Shown here piece after piece: positions 39,099-50,221 of a stretch of DNA of 64,000 nt. Under the pieces are notes generated by a model. That model did not search any database. It saw nothing but the letters and a program-made list of their open reading frames with translations, and was not told where the DNA came from. The translations under genes and the position numbers were made by a program. Source of the stretch: Streptococcus cristatus ATCC 51100 (GTDB taxonomy: Bacteria; Bacillota; Bacilli; Lactobacillales; Streptococcaceae); the NCBI RefSeq assembly GCF_011612585.1, contig NZ_CP050133.1, positions 1,426,001 to 1,490,000 on the forward strand, in the 5' to 3' direction. Numbering within the stretch: position 1 is the first letter of the stretch; the number at the start of each line of letters is the position of its first letter.

Positions 39099-39614
39099 TT
39101 ACAAACCTGGTGCTTGGCCAAGCTCAGCTGTCAACATCCAGATCGTCTTTTCAAGGTCTGCCTTAGCTCCAACGAAGATATCGTTGGTCACATCGTCGTC
39201 TTCTTCATCCGTCACATCCAGAGCTTCTTGATAAAGATCTGTCAGATAACGGAAGATTTCAATCACGCGCTCCAAGCTTTCTTCAACATTCTTGCTGAAT
39301 TCGCCAGCCCTTTCTTCAATTTTGCTGTGTTGGATAAACTCTGTCAGAGTTGAATAAGGCTTGCCACCTAGAGTAATCAAGCGTTCGCTGACTTCATCCA
39401 ATGTTCCATCAATTGTATCCATGTATTCGTCCATTTTTGGATGCCATACCATGAAGCCTGCACCACGCATATACCAGTGAACTTGGTGAAGAGCGATACG
39501 AGCTGTATAAAGATCTGAAACCACTTGGTTAAGAACTGCTTTGGTTTTTGGTAAAGAATTTTGGTTAGTGAAAGTTGCTACGTCTGCTGCAGCGCCATGT
39601 TTTACTTGAGTCAT
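39099..39614 (-). CDS. dpr: Dps-like peroxide resistance protein Dpr
   Basis: A 171-residue ferritin-like protein that forms a 12-subunit shell, oxidises and stores iron, and protects DNA from H2O2, which matters in catalase-negative, peroxide-producing streptococci. Ferroxidase-site residues are visible as His46 (HQVHWYMRG), His58/Asp62 (WHPKMDEY), Asp73 and Glu77 (DEVSERL). A PerR box lies just upstream, and the 175-bp repeat follows. Confidence 0.93.
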   Translation of the reverse strand: MTQVKHGAAADVATFTNQNSLPKTKAVLNQVVSDLYTARIALHQVHWYMRGAGFMVWHPKMDEYMDTIDGTLDEVSERLITLGGKPYSTLTEFIQHSKIEERAGEFSKNVEESLERVIEIFRYLTDLYQEALDVTDEEDDDVTNDIFVGAKADLEKTIWMLTAELGQAPGL

Positions 39615-39634
39615 AATGATACCTCTCTTTTTAT

Positions 39635-39649
39635 TTATAATTATTCTAA
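39635..39649 (-). promoter_or_regulatory. PerR box upstream of dpr
   Basis: The minus strand reads TTAGAATAATTATAA, one mismatch from the PerR consensus TTATAATNATTATAA. It lies 20 bases before the dpr start, where a bound repressor would block transcription. Confidence 0.7.
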
Positions 39650-39765
39650 TCTTTATTGATTATGTTTTAATTATAATGCTTCTAATTAAGAAAGTCAAGC
39701 CTTAAAACTCAAAATTTCACTTTATTAGAAAAGTTGTAAAATTTCAAAATTTTTCTGCTCAAAAT

Positions 39766-39773
39766 CACGAATA
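39766..39773 (+). promoter_or_regulatory. Com-box (SigX promoter element) of the prepilin peptidase gene
   Basis: CACGAATA matches the late-competence com-box TACGAATA at 7 of 8 positions. It ends 7 bases before the ATG, so the transcript would start at or next to the start codon. Confidence 0.5.
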
Positions 39774-39780
39774 AATAAGT

Positions 39781-40443
39781 ATGATACATCTATACTTTTT
39801 TCTGGTCGGAACGATTTTAGCCTCATTTCTAGGCTTGGTCATTGACCGCTTCCCTGCACAGTCCATCATCTCTCCAAGCAGTCACTGTGACAACTGCAAG
39901 CAGATGCTCAAAGCACGGGATTTGATTCCTATCCTTTCTCAGCTTCTTAATGGCTTCCGTTGCCGTTTCTGCAAGATCCGCCTTCCTATCTGGTATGCTG
40001 CTTTTGAGTTAGTGCTGGGCTTACTTTTTCTAAGCTGGAGTTTAGGCTATCTTCCGCTAGCCCAGCTCTTACTGCTAACTATGGGCTTGACCTTGGCCAT
40101 CTACGATCAGCGCGAGCAAGAATACCCCCTTCTGGTCTGGCTAATCTTTCAGTTTTTGCTGATGGCGACAGCGGGCATCAATCCGCTCATGCTCTTCTTT
40201 TTAACCTTGGGACTTCTAGCCTTCTTTTTTAATCTTCGTATTGGAGCTGGCGACTTTCTCTTTCTAGCTTCCTGCTCTGCTATTTTCAGCCTAACAGAGA
40301 TTCTCATTCTTATCCAAATAGCTAGCTTCTCTGGCCTCGCCTGTTTCTGCTTTAAAAAGAAAAAAGACAGGCTAGCATTTGTACCCTGTCTTTTGTTTGG
40401 TGTGGTGGTGATTATTTCTTATAAGCTGCTGCTTCTTGGATAA
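39781..40443 (+). CDS. Competence prepilin peptidase ComC/CilC
   Basis: A 220-residue polytopic membrane aspartyl protease that cleaves and N-methylates the ComG-type pilins of the DNA-uptake machine. The zinc-type cysteine pairs C36/C39 and C61/C64 and the two catalytic aspartates are visible: Asp109 (AIYDQRE) and Asp158 in GAGD (variant of GxGD). No ribosome site precedes the ATG. Its 3' end overlaps the end of trpA on the other strand by 32 bases. Confidence 0.92.
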   Translation: MIHLYFFLVGTILASFLGLVIDRFPAQSIISPSSHCDNCKQMLKARDLIPILSQLLNGFRCRFCKIRLPIWYAAFELVLGLLFLSWSLGYLPLAQLLLLTMGLTLAIYDQREQEYPLLVWLIFQFLLMATAGINPLMLFFLTLGLLAFFFNLRIGAGDFLFLASCSAIFSLTEILILIQIASFSGLACFCFKKKKDRLAFVPCLLFGVVVIISYKLLLLG

Positions 40444-41197
40444 AGGCTGCTATGCTGGCATCCTTTTCATGAAGAGCTTTGACAATCTTAGATCCGACAA
40501 TGACTCCATCTGAGACTTGATTGAAGCGGTCAACATCCTCTAAAGTCGAAACTCCAAAGCCCGTCAGCACTGGAATCTCTGCAATATCACGGAGTTTGCT
40601 CAAATGCTGGTCCAAATCATTGCGGTAGCTGCCGCTCTTACCTGTCACACCATTGATGGCTACAGCGTAGATAAAACCCTCAGCTTCCTTGATCAGCTCC
40701 TGCTGACGTTCTAGTCCAGTCGTCAGGCTCACTAAAGGAATCAGAGCAAGATCTGAATCTTCCAGTAAAGGCAATATGAAATTTCTGTGCTCGTAGGGCA
40801 AATCCGGAATAATCAATCCTTTAACCGGTGTCGTAGCTAGGTCCTTGACGAAATCTTTGAGGCCGTACTGGAAAATGGGATTGAAGTAGGTCATGATGAT
40901 AAGAGGCAGCTGAGTGTCCAACTTCTGCAAGCTTGCGATTAAAGACTTGGCCGAAGTATGGTGACCCAGACTTCTCAGACCGGCTTCTTCAATCACTGGC
41001 CCATCTGCAACAGGATCTGAAAATGGCAGACCGATTTCAATGGCTGACACACCCAAGTTTTCCAAAAATACGATAGTTTCTGCTAATCCGGCTAAACCTT
41101 TCTCGTGATCACCAGCCATGATATATGGAAGGAAAATCCCCTTTCCTGCTTTTTTGATGGCTTCTAAATGCTGAGTGAGTGTTTTAGTCATGGGCAC
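40412..41197 (-). CDS. trpA: Tryptophan synthase alpha subunit
   Basis: Cleaves indole-3-glycerol phosphate to indole, passed to TrpB. The 261-residue TIM-barrel protein has the catalytic Glu in [11 protein letters not shown] and Asp in LIIPDLPYE, and the phosphate loop GFGVST. Last gene of the trp operon, overlapping trpB by 14 bases. Confidence 0.96.
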   Translation of the reverse strand: MPMTKTLTQHLEAIKKAGKGIFLPYIMAGDHEKGLAGLAETIVFLENLGVSAIEIGLPFSDPVADGPVIEEAGLRSLGHHTSAKSLIASLQKLDTQLPLIIMTYFNPIFQYGLKDFVKDLATTPVKGLIIPDLPYEHRNFILPLLEDSDLALIPLVSLTTGLERQQELIKEAEGFIYAVAINGVTGKSGSYRNDLDQHLSKLRDIAEIPVLTGFGVSTLEDVDRFNQVSDGVIVGSKIVKALHEKDASIAAFIQEAAAYKK

Positions 41198-42407
41198 CTC
41201 CTTTTTGAGCCGCTTCTTTTTCCAAGCGTTCCTTTACCTGAACGACATCCTTGTCACCACGGCCGGATAGGCAGACAATCATTGATTTATCTGGCCCCAA
41301 CTCCTTAGCCAGCTTAACTGCGTAAGCAATAGCGTGACTAGACTCTAGAGCAGGGATAATTCCTTCAATGCGAGACAGGAGCTGGAAGGCTTCCAAGGCT
41401 TCTTCGTCTGTGACTGGCACATAAGTGGCACGTTTGATAGCATTAAAATGAGAATGTTCAGGACCGATGCCCGGATAGTCTAGCCCGGCAGAGATAGAGA
41501 AAGCTTCCAGAATCTGCCCTTGCTCATCCTGCAGGACATCCATCAAGGCACCGTGTAAAACACCTGGCCGGCCCTTGGTTAAGGTCGCAGCGTGTTCATC
41601 TGTATCGATGCCTCGCCCAGCCGCTTCTGTTCCATACATGGCAACTGTGCTATCGTCTACAAAGGGATAAAAGAGTCCAATAGCATTGGAGCCACCGCCA
41701 ACACAGGCCACTAAAGCATCTGGCAAGGCACCTGCATTTTGCTCAGCAAACTGGCGCTTGGCCTCACGCCCAATCACGCTCTGGTAGTCACGGACAATCT
41801 CTGGGAAAGGATGGGGTCCCAAAGCTGAACCCATAATATAGTGAGTATCATCAACCTGAGCCACCCAAGCTCGCAAGGCAGCATTGACTGCATCCTTGAG
41901 GACTCTAGAACCATCGGTCACTGACTCCACCTTAGCTCCCAGAAGTTCCATCCGAAAGACATTGAGGGCTTGGCGCTTGACATCTTCTTCGCCCATGTAA
42001 ATGGTACAGTCCATGTTGAAAAGGGCTGCAGCGGTGGCTGTAGCTACCCCGTGCTGACCTGCACCAGTCTCGGCAATAATTTTCTTCTTGCCCATTCTCT
42101 TAGCTAGCAGGACCTGGCCTAGAGCATTATTGATTTTGTGGGCCCCGGTATGGTTGAGGTCTTCCCGCTTCAGATAAATCTTAGCACCGCCAGCATAGGC
42201 TGTCAGATTTTTTGCAAAATAGAGAGGATTTTCTCGCCCTACATACTGCTTCAGCAACTCATCCAGCTCTGCCTGAAAGGTTGGGTCTTTTTTACTCTCA
42301 CGGTAGGCTTTATCCAGCTCCAAAACTGCTGTCATCAGCGTTTCGGGAACAAAGCGTCCGCCAAACTCACCGTAAAATCCTTCTTGATTGGGTTGATTAT
42401 ATGCCAT
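41184..42407 (-). CDS. trpB: Tryptophan synthase beta subunit (operon copy)
   Basis: PLP enzyme condensing indole with serine. The 407-residue protein has the PLP lysine Lys91 (HTGAHKINN), the catalytic Glu113 (AETGAGQHG) and the phosphate-binding loop [10 protein letters not shown]. It overlaps trpF by 11 bases and trpA by 14. A second beta subunit gene is at 47049-48230. Confidence 0.96.
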   Translation of the reverse strand: MAYNQPNQEGFYGEFGGRFVPETLMTAVLELDKAYRESKKDPTFQAELDELLKQYVGRENPLYFAKNLTAYAGGAKIYLKREDLNHTGAHKINNALGQVLLAKRMGKKKIIAETGAGQHGVATATAAALFNMDCTIYMGEEDVKRQALNVFRMELLGAKVESVTDGSRVLKDAVNAALRAWVAQVDDTHYIMGSALGPHPFPEIVRDYQSVIGREAKRQFAEQNAGALPDALVACVGGGSNAIGLFYPFVDDSTVAMYGTEAAGRGIDTDEHAATLTKGRPGVLHGALMDVLQDEQGQILEAFSISAGLDYPGIGPEHSHFNAIKRATYVPVTDEEALEAFQLLSRIEGIIPALESSHAIAYAVKLAKELGPDKSMIVCLSGRGDKDVVQVKERLEKEAAQKGGAHD

Positions 42408-42984
42408 CTTTCACTCTTTCTATAAATTCTTTTATCTTCTCTAAGTCCTTCTTGCCGTCAGTCTCGACCCCGCTTGAGACATCAACTGCGTAAGGGGCGA
42501 AGTGCTGAATAGCTTCTCGGACATTTCCTGCATTCAAACCACCGGCGATAAAGAAGGGCTGGTGGATTTGATTCTTGTCAAAAACTTGCCAGTCAAAGGT
42601 CTGACCACTACCAGCAAGTGGTGCATCAAAGAGCAGGTAGTCCGCTTGTTGGCTGACTCCTTTTAATGCTCCTTTGACCTGATAAGCTCGAATAACCGGC
42701 CGGCCAATCTGAGGCAGAAGCTCCTCATCAAAATCGCCATGAATCTGCACCAAATCCAGATTTGTCACCGAAATAGCTTCCCGCAGCTCTGCCAAGCTCG
42801 GAGAGACAAAAACTCCTACCTTCCGGACAGCAGGCGGCACCAAGGCAGCTAGCTTCTGAGCTTGCTCCAAACTAACTCTCCGACGGCTTTCAGCAAAGAC
42901 AAAGCCAATATAATCCGCACCAGCCCGGCATGCCGTCTCCACAGCACTGGCCGTTGATAAGCCGCAAATCTTAACCTTTGTCAA
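42397..42984 (-). CDS. trpF: Phosphoribosylanthranilate isomerase
   Basis: A 195-residue TIM-barrel enzyme of tryptophan synthesis. It begins with the family motif [11 protein letters not shown] (catalytic Cys) and has the second catalytic Asp in [10 protein letters not shown] and the phosphate-binding end [10 protein letters not shown]. It overlaps trpC by 14 bases and trpB by 11. Confidence 0.95.
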   Translation of the reverse strand: MTKVKICGLSTASAVETACRAGADYIGFVFAESRRRVSLEQAQKLAALVPPAVRKVGVFVSPSLAELREAISVTNLDLVQIHGDFDEELLPQIGRPVIRAYQVKGALKGVSQQADYLLFDAPLAGSGQTFDWQVFDKNQIHQPFFIAGGLNAGNVREAIQHFAPYAVDVSSGVETDGKKDLEKIKEFIERVKDGI

Positions 42985-43738
42985 TTTTCAGCTCCTTGAT
43001 TTTTTCTGCCACATTCTCAGCCTGCATCAGGGCTGTTCCGACTAAAATCGCATGGAAATAAGGAGCTACTAGTTCAGCATCTTCCTTGCTGAAAATAGCG
43101 GACTCAGATACGTAAACCCTGTCATCTTTGAAATGGGCAGATAGCTGAAGACTTGTATTGATATCTGTCTCAAAAGTAACTAGATTGCGGTTATTAACAC
43201 CGATTATCTGTGCTCCTATTCTATGGGCAATTTCCAGCTCCGCCAGATTATGGGTTTCGACCAAAATTTCCAAACCTAAACCTGTAGCAAAATCATAGAG
43301 TTCTTGCAGCCGCTTTTCAGACAAGGCAGCCACAATCAGAAGAATAACTGTCGCTCCTGCATTACGAGCGCGAACAATCTGCTTCTCATCAATGATAAAG
43401 TCCTTATTGAGGGTTGGAATGGTCACTTGAGTGGAAATCTCTCTCAGGTAATCCAGATGTCCTTTGAAGAAAATCTCATCTGTCAGAACCGAAATCATGG
43501 CTGCACCGCATCGTTCATAGGTGCGAGCCTGCTCCACAATATCCACAGCAAGATTTATATCTCCCAGACTGGGGCTGGCTTTTTTGACCTCAGCAATCAG
43601 CTGCAGCTCTTTGGACTGGCTTTTGAGATACTCATAGAGGGAATAGGTCGAGCGCAGTGGTTGCAGCTCTTCATAGGACATAGCTGCGACTTCCTGCTCT
43701 TTTTGCTTTAGAATGGTCGGGAGAAATTCTTTACTCAT
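42971..43738 (-). CDS. trpC: Indole-3-glycerol phosphate synthase
   Basis: A 255-residue TIM-barrel enzyme closing the indole ring. Recognisable motifs are [11 protein letters not shown] (catalytic Lys), [26 protein letters not shown] and VSESAI. It overlaps trpD by 4 bases and trpF by 14. Stand-alone, not fused to TrpF as in enterics. Confidence 0.96.
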   Translation of the reverse strand: MSKEFLPTILKQKEQEVAAMSYEELQPLRSTYSLYEYLKSQSKELQLIAEVKKASPSLGDINLAVDIVEQARTYERCGAAMISVLTDEIFFKGHLDYLREISTQVTIPTLNKDFIIDEKQIVRARNAGATVILLIVAALSEKRLQELYDFATGLGLEILVETHNLAELEIAHRIGAQIIGVNNRNLVTFETDINTSLQLSAHFKDDRVYVSESAIFSKEDAELVAPYFHAILVGTALMQAENVAEKIKELKIDKG

Positions 43739-44739
43739 TTCTGATACTCCTGTAGTTGCTTGAGTTTTTCATAGGCTGCTCCACTGGCAATCACTTGGCG
43801 AGCCAAAGCTATTCCTTCTTCTATGCTGTCTGATTTCCCATTAGCATAGAAGCCTATACCTGCGTTCAGAACTGTCATTTCCAGATAAGGGCTGGCTTGA
43901 TTTTGCAGGACAGATACCAGAATATCTGCATTTTCTTTGGCATTACCTCCACGAATTGCTTCAAGAGGAATTTCTTCCATGCCAATATCTGACGGTAGAA
44001 AGCTATGCAGGCTGATCTCCCCATCTGCCAGCAAAGCGTACTGGGTACGACCATGAAGACCGGCCTCATCCAGACCATCTGGCCCCGACACGACCACTGC
44101 ACGCTTGCGGCCCATATTTTTCAAAACTTCTGCCGTGCTCTCCAGCATATCCGGTCGACTGGTGCCCAAAAGCTGGGTTTCTAGAACCATCGGATGAATG
44201 AGCGGCCCAGTCAGGTTCATGATAGTGGGAACACCTAGACTGAGACGAGCTGGCATGATATATTTCATAGCTGGATGAAGGTTTTTAGCAAAAAGAAAGA
44301 CTATTCCCGTCTGATCAAAGACCTTACCCAAGCTGGCTGTATCCATGTTTAGGTTAATCCCTAAAGCTTCTAAAACATCAGCCGATCCTGATTTAGAGGT
44401 AATGGATCGATTGCCGTGCTTAGCCATCTTGATCCCACCACCTGCTAATACGAAGGCCGCTGTGGTCGAAACATTAAAACTAAATGATTTGTCACCACCA
44501 GTTCCACAATTGTCCATGGCTGTGCGGATTGTAGTAGGGATCTGCGGAGTATGGCCTCGCATAGCCTGAGCCAAGGCTGTCCGTTCCTCTACTGTTTCCC
44601 CTTTCATCTTGAGAGCCAGCAAAAAGGCTGCAATTTGTGTTTCTGTTACTCTTCTAGTAACGATGCGCTCTAGCACATCTGACACTTCGGAGCTGCTTAA
44701 ATCCTTAAAATCTGCTAGTTTTGCAATAATTTCTTTCAT
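43735..44739 (-). CDS. trpD: Anthranilate phosphoribosyltransferase
   Basis: A 334-residue enzyme joining anthranilate to PRPP. It has the family motifs [14 protein letters not shown] and [21 protein letters not shown]. It starts 10 bases after trpG and overlaps trpC by 4. Confidence 0.96.
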   Translation of the reverse strand: MKEIIAKLADFKDLSSSEVSDVLERIVTRRVTETQIAAFLLALKMKGETVEERTALAQAMRGHTPQIPTTIRTAMDNCGTGGDKSFSFNVSTTAAFVLAGGGIKMAKHGNRSITSKSGSADVLEALGINLNMDTASLGKVFDQTGIVFLFAKNLHPAMKYIMPARLSLGVPTIMNLTGPLIHPMVLETQLLGTSRPDMLESTAEVLKNMGRKRAVVVSGPDGLDEAGLHGRTQYALLADGEISLHSFLPSDIGMEEIPLEAIRGGNAKENADILVSVLQNQASPYLEMTVLNAGIGFYANGKSDSIEEGIALARQVIASGAAYEKLKQLQEYQK

Positions 44740-44749
44740 AATTCTTCCC

Positions 44750-45313
44750 CTATTTTACTAAGTCGATGAAATTTTTGATGGACGACAAGCCGTCCGGCGT
44801 GCCAATACTTTCTGGATGATACTGAAAACCATAAATAGGCAGACTCTTGTGCTGGATAGCCATGATCGAATTGTCATCAACTGCCCGAGCCGTCACTTCA
44901 AAGTCCCCTGGCATCTCCTCAATCAAAATCGAATGATAACGCATAACTGGCTGTCCATCCTCTATCCCTTGATAGATAGAAGATTTGCCCTCAAAGCGCA
45001 GAATACTTTGCTTGCCGTGCATGACTTTGGGAGCCAAACCTAACTTTCCGCCAAATACTTCTGCAATGGCTTGGTGCCCTAAGCAAATCCCCAAAATCGG
45101 CTTCTTACCAGCAAAATCGCGAATAAGTTCTTCCATCCGTCCTGCATCTGCTGGCCAGCCTGGACCTGGAGACAGCACCAAGGCATCCGCTTCTTCTGCC
45201 GCTTGATAAAGGCCTGCATCATCATTTCGCAAGACTTTAACTTCTGCGAAATTGCCGATATACTGGGCTAGATTGTAAGTAAAAGAATCATAATTATCAA
45301 TCAATAAAATCAT
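44750..45313 (-). CDS. trpG: Anthranilate synthase component II (glutamine amidotransferase)
   Basis: A 187-residue class I glutamine amidotransferase supplying ammonia to TrpE. The catalytic Cys is in GICLGHQA and the His-Glu pair in FQYHPESI. It overlaps trpE by 4 bases. Such subunits can also serve PabB; operon position makes tryptophan the main role. Confidence 0.95.
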   Translation of the reverse strand: MILLIDNYDSFTYNLAQYIGNFAEVKVLRNDDAGLYQAAEEADALVLSPGPGWPADAGRMEELIRDFAGKKPILGICLGHQAIAEVFGGKLGLAPKVMHGKQSILRFEGKSSIYQGIEDGQPVMRYHSILIEEMPGDFEVTARAVDDNSIMAIQHKSLPIYGFQYHPESIGTPDGLSSIKNFIDLVK

Positions 45314-46668
45314 TGCATCTCTCCTATCTTGGTCATTGATTTGGCCTTGTTGATGGTTTCTTGGTATTCATTAGTAGGGATCGAATCATAAACAATACCC
45401 GCTCCAGCTTGAACATAAGCTCTGCCATTTTTCAAAACCATGGTCCGAATAGCAATGGCAAAATCCATATCCCCTGTCGCAGACAGATAGCCAATAGCCC
45501 CCGCATAAACGCCACGTTTTTCCTGCTCTAGCTCATAAATGCGTTTCATAGCTCGAATCTTAGGCGCACCCGAAACGGTGCCGGCCGGCAGGGTGGACTT
45601 GAGCGCATCCATGGCTGTCAGTTGGGGCAAAAGCTGACCACGGACTACACTGGTCAGATGCATGACATAGCGGAAATACTCCACTTCCATGTACTTAGTG
45701 ACTTCCACGCTATTATTCTGAGCAATTTTACCAATATCATTACGCCCCAAATCAACTAACATACGGTGCTCCGCCACTTCCTTCTCGTCAGCCAGTAACT
45801 CATCTGCCAAGGCTTTATCCTCTCTCTCATCCTTCCCACGCGGTCTGGTCCCAGCAATAGGATTGGTCGTAACCTGCCCCTGCTTGACTGACACCAGACT
45901 TTCCGGGCTGGCTCCGATAATCTGATAATCTCCAAAATCATAAAAGTAGAGATAATTGGAAGGATTGGTCACGCGCAGATTGCGATAGTAATCCAGTGGT
46001 TTACCAGAATACTCTGCTGAAAAGCGCTGACTAAGCACACATTGGAACATGTCTCCCTGCCGAATCAAGCTGCGCGCTTCTTCCACCATTTTTTCAAAAG
46101 CGGGCTGCTCGATATGGCTCTGGAAATTCAAACTGGACAGTTCCAGCGGTGAAAATTCATCTGCCGCCGGCTGCGCTAGCTCAGTCATGATACTCTCCAG
46201 ACTAGCAGCCAATTCTGCTTCGCTTCTATCACTGTAGAGTGCCTCCTCAAGTATATAGACCTTGTCTTTTTTATGGTCAAAAACCATGTAACTCTCATAG
46301 ACGAAAAAATGCATATCCGGCGTCCCAATCACATCAGCTGGAATCTGGCCAATCTCCTCATAGAGGGAAATCATATCATAGCCGACAAAACCGATGGCTC
46401 CACCGCCAAAAGGCAGTTCTGAATGATGATCTTTTTTTACGGCTAACTCGTGCAGATAGTCTAAGGGATCTGCCTCGATTACTTGCCCATTCTTCGTTAA
46501 CCGGCCATTTTCATAGCGGACTTCAAAGACTGGATTATAGGCTAGGATAGAAAAGCGGGCTGTCTCACTATCTCTCGGAATACTTTCCAAAATCACCTTG
46601 TGGTCGCCCTGAATCCGCATGTAAGCCAGAATCGGCGATAAAATATCAGCTGGTAAAATCTTTTGCAT
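45310..46668 (-). CDS. trpE: Anthranilate synthase component I
   Basis: A 452-residue chorismate-using enzyme, first committed step to tryptophan. The C-terminal domain has IAGTRPRGK, AEHRMLVDLGRNDIG and GTVSGAPKIRAM, as in the family. The N-terminal feedback-binding region contains LESIPRD, close to the LESA-type motif that binds tryptophan. First gene after the proximal Trp T-box. Confidence 0.95.
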   Translation of the reverse strand: MQKILPADILSPILAYMRIQGDHKVILESIPRDSETARFSILAYNPVFEVRYENGRLTKNGQVIEADPLDYLHELAVKKDHHSELPFGGGAIGFVGYDMISLYEEIGQIPADVIGTPDMHFFVYESYMVFDHKKDKVYILEEALYSDRSEAELAASLESIMTELAQPAADEFSPLELSSLNFQSHIEQPAFEKMVEEARSLIRQGDMFQCVLSQRFSAEYSGKPLDYYRNLRVTNPSNYLYFYDFGDYQIIGASPESLVSVKQGQVTTNPIAGTRPRGKDEREDKALADELLADEKEVAEHRMLVDLGRNDIGKIAQNNSVEVTKYMEVEYFRYVMHLTSVVRGQLLPQLTAMDALKSTLPAGTVSGAPKIRAMKRIYELEQEKRGVYAGAIGYLSATGDMDFAIAIRTMVLKNGRAYVQAGAGIVYDSIPTNEYQETINKAKSMTKIGEMQ

Positions 46669-46761
46669 AATCTTTCTTTCTATTTAATCAGAAGGGTATA
46701 GGTAGGAGCAATTCGCTAGCTATGACTGCTTTTCACAAGAACAGATAGCTCCAGGACTACA

Positions 46762-47035
46762 GAAAAACGCCCACACAGTTCATCCTGTGAGGGCGTGTCA
46801 TCGCGGTGCCACCTCAGTTATGGAGTTTTCATGCTCCACATCTCATTTATCTATTTGCTGTCATTTAGATCCCTTTTAGCACGAGGAAGCATACTGGCTC
46901 ATGGCAAAGTAAGCTAACAAAGTAATAAAAGTTCAACTAAAGGACAAAATGTTGACTCCAACAGCCCATTTCATAACTTCTCCTGCCTGTTTACAGCAAC
47001 CACAGACTCTCTGAAAGGAGAGATATTACTACTCT
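46762..47035 (-). promoter_or_regulatory. Tryptophan T-box leader of the trp operon
   Basis: On the minus strand: T-box core CTGAGGTGGCACCGCG (46802-46817), terminator CGCCCTCACAG/CTGTGTGGGCG (46785-46795 with 46768-46778) followed by TTTTTC, and a TGG tryptophan specifier (46966-46968) in GAAATGGGCTG. It starts straight after the upstream trpB copy, with no strong promoter of its own, so it probably controls readthrough from there. Confidence 0.92.
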
Positions 47036-47048
47036 TCTGCTGGGTAAT

Positions 47049-48230
47049 TTATTTTCGTTTTTCTAGATAGTCGGCAATGGCTGCCACATCCTTGTCTCCA
47101 CGACCAGATACATTGATAATGATGATTTGGTCAGATGACAATTGCGGAGCCCGCTTGATGGCTTCAGCAATGGCATGAGAACTTTCGATTGCCGGTAAAA
47201 CGCCTTCCTTTTGTGTCAAGAGAAGCAAGGCATCCACAGCTTCATCATCTGTCGCTGCTACGTATTCTACTCGACCAGAATCTTTAAAGAAAGCATGTTC
47301 AGGACCAACTCCAGGATAGTCCAAGCCTGCTGAAATGGAGTAAACCGGTGCCACCTGACCATCTTCAGCAAAGACAGCGTAAGTCTTCATACCGTCCACT
47401 ACTCCGACGCTTCCCTTGGTCATGGTCGCTGCATGCTGGTCTGTATCAAGGCCCCGCCCGGCTGCTTCAACCCCCACTAACTTAACTTCTTCATCTGCCA
47501 CATACTGAGAGAAAGCACCGATAGCATTAGAGCCACCACCTACACAGGCAATGACATAGTCCGGCAAGCGGCCTTCCTTGTCCAAAATCTGACGGCGAGA
47601 TTCTTCACTGATCACCTTTTGGAACTCATGGACAATCGTCGGATAAGGGTGAGGTCCGACAGCCGAACCCAAAACATAGAAGGCTTCCAAATCACTCATC
47701 CAAGCTCCAAAGGCTGCATCAACCGCATCCTTGAGGGTTTTGGTTCCTGTTTCCACAGCGTGAACAGTCGCCCCCATCATTTCCATTCGAAAGACATTGA
47801 GGCGCTGGCGTTCTACATCCTCTGCACCCATGTAAACATCGCACTTCATACCAAACTTAGCCGCGGCTGCCGCAGTTGCCACACCATGCTGACCAGCTCC
47901 AGTTTCAGCAATGACTCGGGTCTTGCCCATGCGCTTAGCTAGAAGAATCTGTCCCAAAACATTATTAAGCTTATGGGAGCCCAGATGATTGAGATCTTCC
48001 CGCTTCAGATAAATCTTAGCTCCGCCCAGGTGCTGGGTCAGACTTTCTGCATAGTAGAGCGGAGTCTCCCGGCCTGAATAATCTGCCAAATAATGCCGGT
48101 ATTCATTTAAAAATTCTGGATCATCCTTATACTTCTCAAAAGTAGCTTCTAATTCATCCAGCAAGGTCTGGATAGGCTCCGGTACAAAGGAGCCGCCAAA
48201 TTGTCCAAAATATCCTTTAGTTTCTGTCAT
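47049..48230 (-). CDS. Second tryptophan synthase beta subunit, stand-alone copy
   Basis: A 393-residue PLP enzyme close to TrpB1 in length and motifs: Lys87 (HKLNN), Glu109 (AETGAGQHG), PLP loop [11 protein letters not shown]-terminal SGRGDKD. It differs from the operon copy throughout. Before the PLP lysine it has HLGSHK where the operon copy has HTGAHK. It has no partner trpA of its own and lies behind its own Trp T-box, 14 bases before the second T-box. It could be a TrpB with different TrpA affinity, or an indole-salvage enzyme; function is inference. Confidence 0.88.
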   Translation of the reverse strand: MTETKGYFGQFGGSFVPEPIQTLLDELEATFEKYKDDPEFLNEYRHYLADYSGRETPLYYAESLTQHLGGAKIYLKREDLNHLGSHKLNNVLGQILLAKRMGKTRVIAETGAGQHGVATAAAAAKFGMKCDVYMGAEDVERQRLNVFRMEMMGATVHAVETGTKTLKDAVDAAFGAWMSDLEAFYVLGSAVGPHPYPTIVHEFQKVISEESRRQILDKEGRLPDYVIACVGGGSNAIGAFSQYVADEEVKLVGVEAAGRGLDTDQHAATMTKGSVGVVDGMKTYAVFAEDGQVAPVYSISAGLDYPGVGPEHAFFKDSGRVEYVAATDDEAVDALLLLTQKEGVLPAIESSHAIAEAIKRAPQLSSDQIIIINVSGRGDKDVAAIADYLEKRK

Positions 48231-48257
48231 CTTAATTGCCTCATTTCTTTATTTTCA

Positions 48258-48520
48258 AACAAAACAAAAGCCCACACACAGAAAAAATCTGTGTGAGGGC
48301 GTAAAATCGCGGTGCCACCTCAATTATGGAGAAAAGTATAGACTGCCTCCATATCTCTGTCTTGTCTAACAACAAGCTGCACTGTAAGGTGTGCTCACCG
48401 AATTTTTATTGCTTCAAATTCATTTTTTTGCATCAGCCCACTTCATAACCTTCCACTACCTGTTTCCACCAACCACAGGCTCCCTGAAAGTAGAAAAAAT
48501 TATTACTTTTCTGATGATTT
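48258..48520 (-). promoter_or_regulatory. Tryptophan T-box leader of the second trpB
   Basis: Minus strand T-box core TGAGGTGGCACCGCG (48308-48322), terminator CCCTCACACAGA/TCTGTGTGTGGG (48288-48299 with 48271-48282) followed by CTTTTG, and a TGG specifier (48438-48440) in GAAGTGGGCTG. Closely similar to the leader at 46762-47035, so the two look like duplicates. Confidence 0.92.
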
Positions 48521-48525
48521 ATTTC

Positions 48526-48554
48526 ATTATAGGCCTTTCCCTTTTTCTTGTCAA
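48526..48554 (-). promoter_or_regulatory. Consensus promoter of the T-box/trp region
   Basis: Perfect TTGACA (48549-48554), 17-base spacer, perfect TATAAT (48526-48531) on the minus strand, just before the distal T-box leader. No comparable promoter precedes the proximal T-box, so this one may drive all eight trp genes. Confidence 0.8.
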
Positions 48555-48597
48555 GAAAAAATTTTATTTTTTCTTCTAAATCCAAACTTTTTCTTCA

Positions 48598-49158
48598 CTA
48601 ATCTGCCTTGAAAGCGTCGCCTTGGCGATTTTTCCAGATTTTCTGACCAAGCTGAAATGCCCGCCAAGCCAGATAACCACCCAAAGTATTGGTCCAGAGG
48701 TCATCAATCTCAAAGACTCGATTGGCATTGATAAGAAGGTCCAGCAGAATCTGAGTCACTTCGATAGACAGACTCATCCCAAAGCTCAGCCAGACAACCT
48801 TTTTTGTCTTCCGCAATTTCGGAAAGAGCCAAAGCAATTGGAAGATTAAGGGCGACAGCAAGAAGATATTGGCTAGATTTTGGATAAAGACCTTGACCAG
48901 CTGGATCCAAGAAGTAATCTCGCCAATGTTAACAACGGAATTAAAAGGGATTAACAAAACCACTATTCGACCAAAGTACTGGATACCTGGCGTCTCCATT
49001 CCCGGCTCTGGAACCTGAGGAATAAAGCACAGGATGCAAAGCATCAAGAAATAGAGTCCGCATCCTCCTACCAGCAATTTCCGCCCCTTAGCTGTCAGCT
49101 CACCGTCTGAAGTCAGATAAATTTTAAGGCTGAACATTTTCAACCAATGCTTTCTCAC
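48598..49158 (-). CDS. VanZ-like membrane protein
   Basis: A 186-residue protein with about four membrane segments and the VanZ-family motif [12 protein letters not shown] near the third, followed by [17 protein letters not shown]. VanZ-like proteins have been linked to teicoplanin or lipoglycopeptide resistance, but most chromosomal copies have no known role. It overlaps rlmN by 35 bases with this start; ATG 49137 (MFSLKIYL) is an alternative. Neither has a clear ribosome site. Confidence 0.87.
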   Translation of the reverse strand: MRKHWLKMFSLKIYLTSDGELTAKGRKLLVGGCGLYFLMLCILCFIPQVPEPGMETPGIQYFGRIVVLLIPFNSVVNIGEITSWIQLVKVFIQNLANIFLLSPLIFQLLWLFPKLRKTKKVVWLSFGMSLSIEVTQILLDLLINANRVFEIDDLWTNTLGGYLAWRAFQLGQKIWKNRQGDAFKAD

Positions 49159-50212
49159 GATCTCGCTTCATAGTATTGGAACGCAGCTGGCCGCAGGCTG
49201 CATCAATATCTGTACCATGCTCCTGACGAACCACGCAGTTGACGCCGTTTTTCTTGAGGGTGTCATAGAAGGCCATCACGCGCTCTTTGGGACTGCGGCT
49301 GTATTGATCGTGCTCGCTAACGGGGTTGTAAGGAATGAGATTGACATAAGACAGCTTCTTAATGTTCTTAAGCAGCTCAGCCAGTTCCTTGGCCTGCTCT
49401 ACACCGTCATTGACTTCATTGAGCATGATATATTCAAAGGTCACCCGACGGTTGGTGGTTTCGATATAATATTCAATGGCCGCAAAGAGCTTCTCAATCG
49501 GAAAGGCACGGTTGATTTTCATGATACTAGAACGTAGTTCATTGTTGGGTGCGTGCAGTGAAACAGCCAGATTGACCTGCACGCCTTCATTAGCAAAGTC
49601 ACGGATCTTATGAGCCAGCCCTGAAGTTGAAACCGTGATATGGCGGGCACCGATGGCCAAACCTTTATCATCATTGACCGTCCGGACAAACTTCAAGACA
49701 TTCTTATAGTTATCGAAAGGCTCGCCAATCCCCATAACGACGATGTGGCTAACCCGCTCGTCCTGACCACGCTCGTCAAAATACTTTTGAACCAGCATAA
49801 TCTGCGCAACAATCTCACCATTATTAAGGTCGCGTTGCTTTTTTATCAAGCCAGAAGCACAGAAAGTACAGCCGATATTGCAGCCAACTTGGGTGGTCAC
49901 ACAGACAGAAAGTCCGTAGTGCTGGCGCATGAGCACCGTCTCAATCAGCATACCGTCCGGCAACTCAAAAAGGTACTTGACCGTACCGTCAGCAGACTCT
50001 TGGACAATACGCTGTTTAAGCGGATTGACAACAAACTGATCATTGAGCTTAGCAATCAAGTCCTTGGACAGGTTGGTCATTTCCTCAAATGACTGGACAC
50101 GCTTGCGATAGAGCCACTCCCAAATCTGGCTAGCACGGAATTTCTTTTCTCCCTGAGCTTCCGCCCATTCAATCATTTCTTCTCGCGTTAAGCTATAAAT
50201 CGATGGTTTCAT
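49124..50212 (-). CDS. rlmN: Dual-specificity RNA methyltransferase RlmN
   Basis: Radical SAM enzyme that methylates C2 of A2503 in 23S rRNA and A37 in some tRNAs. The 362-residue protein has the cluster motif Cys111, Cys115, Cys118 (GCNIGCTFC) and the C-terminal catalytic Cys in IDAACGQLR. Length is standard. Nine bases separate it from the YutD-type gene. Confidence 0.96.
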   Translation of the reverse strand: MKPSIYSLTREEMIEWAEAQGEKKFRASQIWEWLYRKRVQSFEEMTNLSKDLIAKLNDQFVVNPLKQRIVQESADGTVKYLFELPDGMLIETVLMRQHYGLSVCVTTQVGCNIGCTFCASGLIKKQRDLNNGEIVAQIMLVQKYFDERGQDERVSHIVVMGIGEPFDNYKNVLKFVRTVNDDKGLAIGARHITVSTSGLAHKIRDFANEGVQVNLAVSLHAPNNELRSSIMKINRAFPIEKLFAAIEYYIETTNRRVTFEYIMLNEVNDGVEQAKELAELLKNIKKLSYVNLIPYNPVSEHDQYSRSPKERVMAFYDTLKKNGVNCVVRQEHGTDIDAACGQLRSNTMKRDREKALVENVQP

Positions 50213-50221
50213 GTTTCTCCT

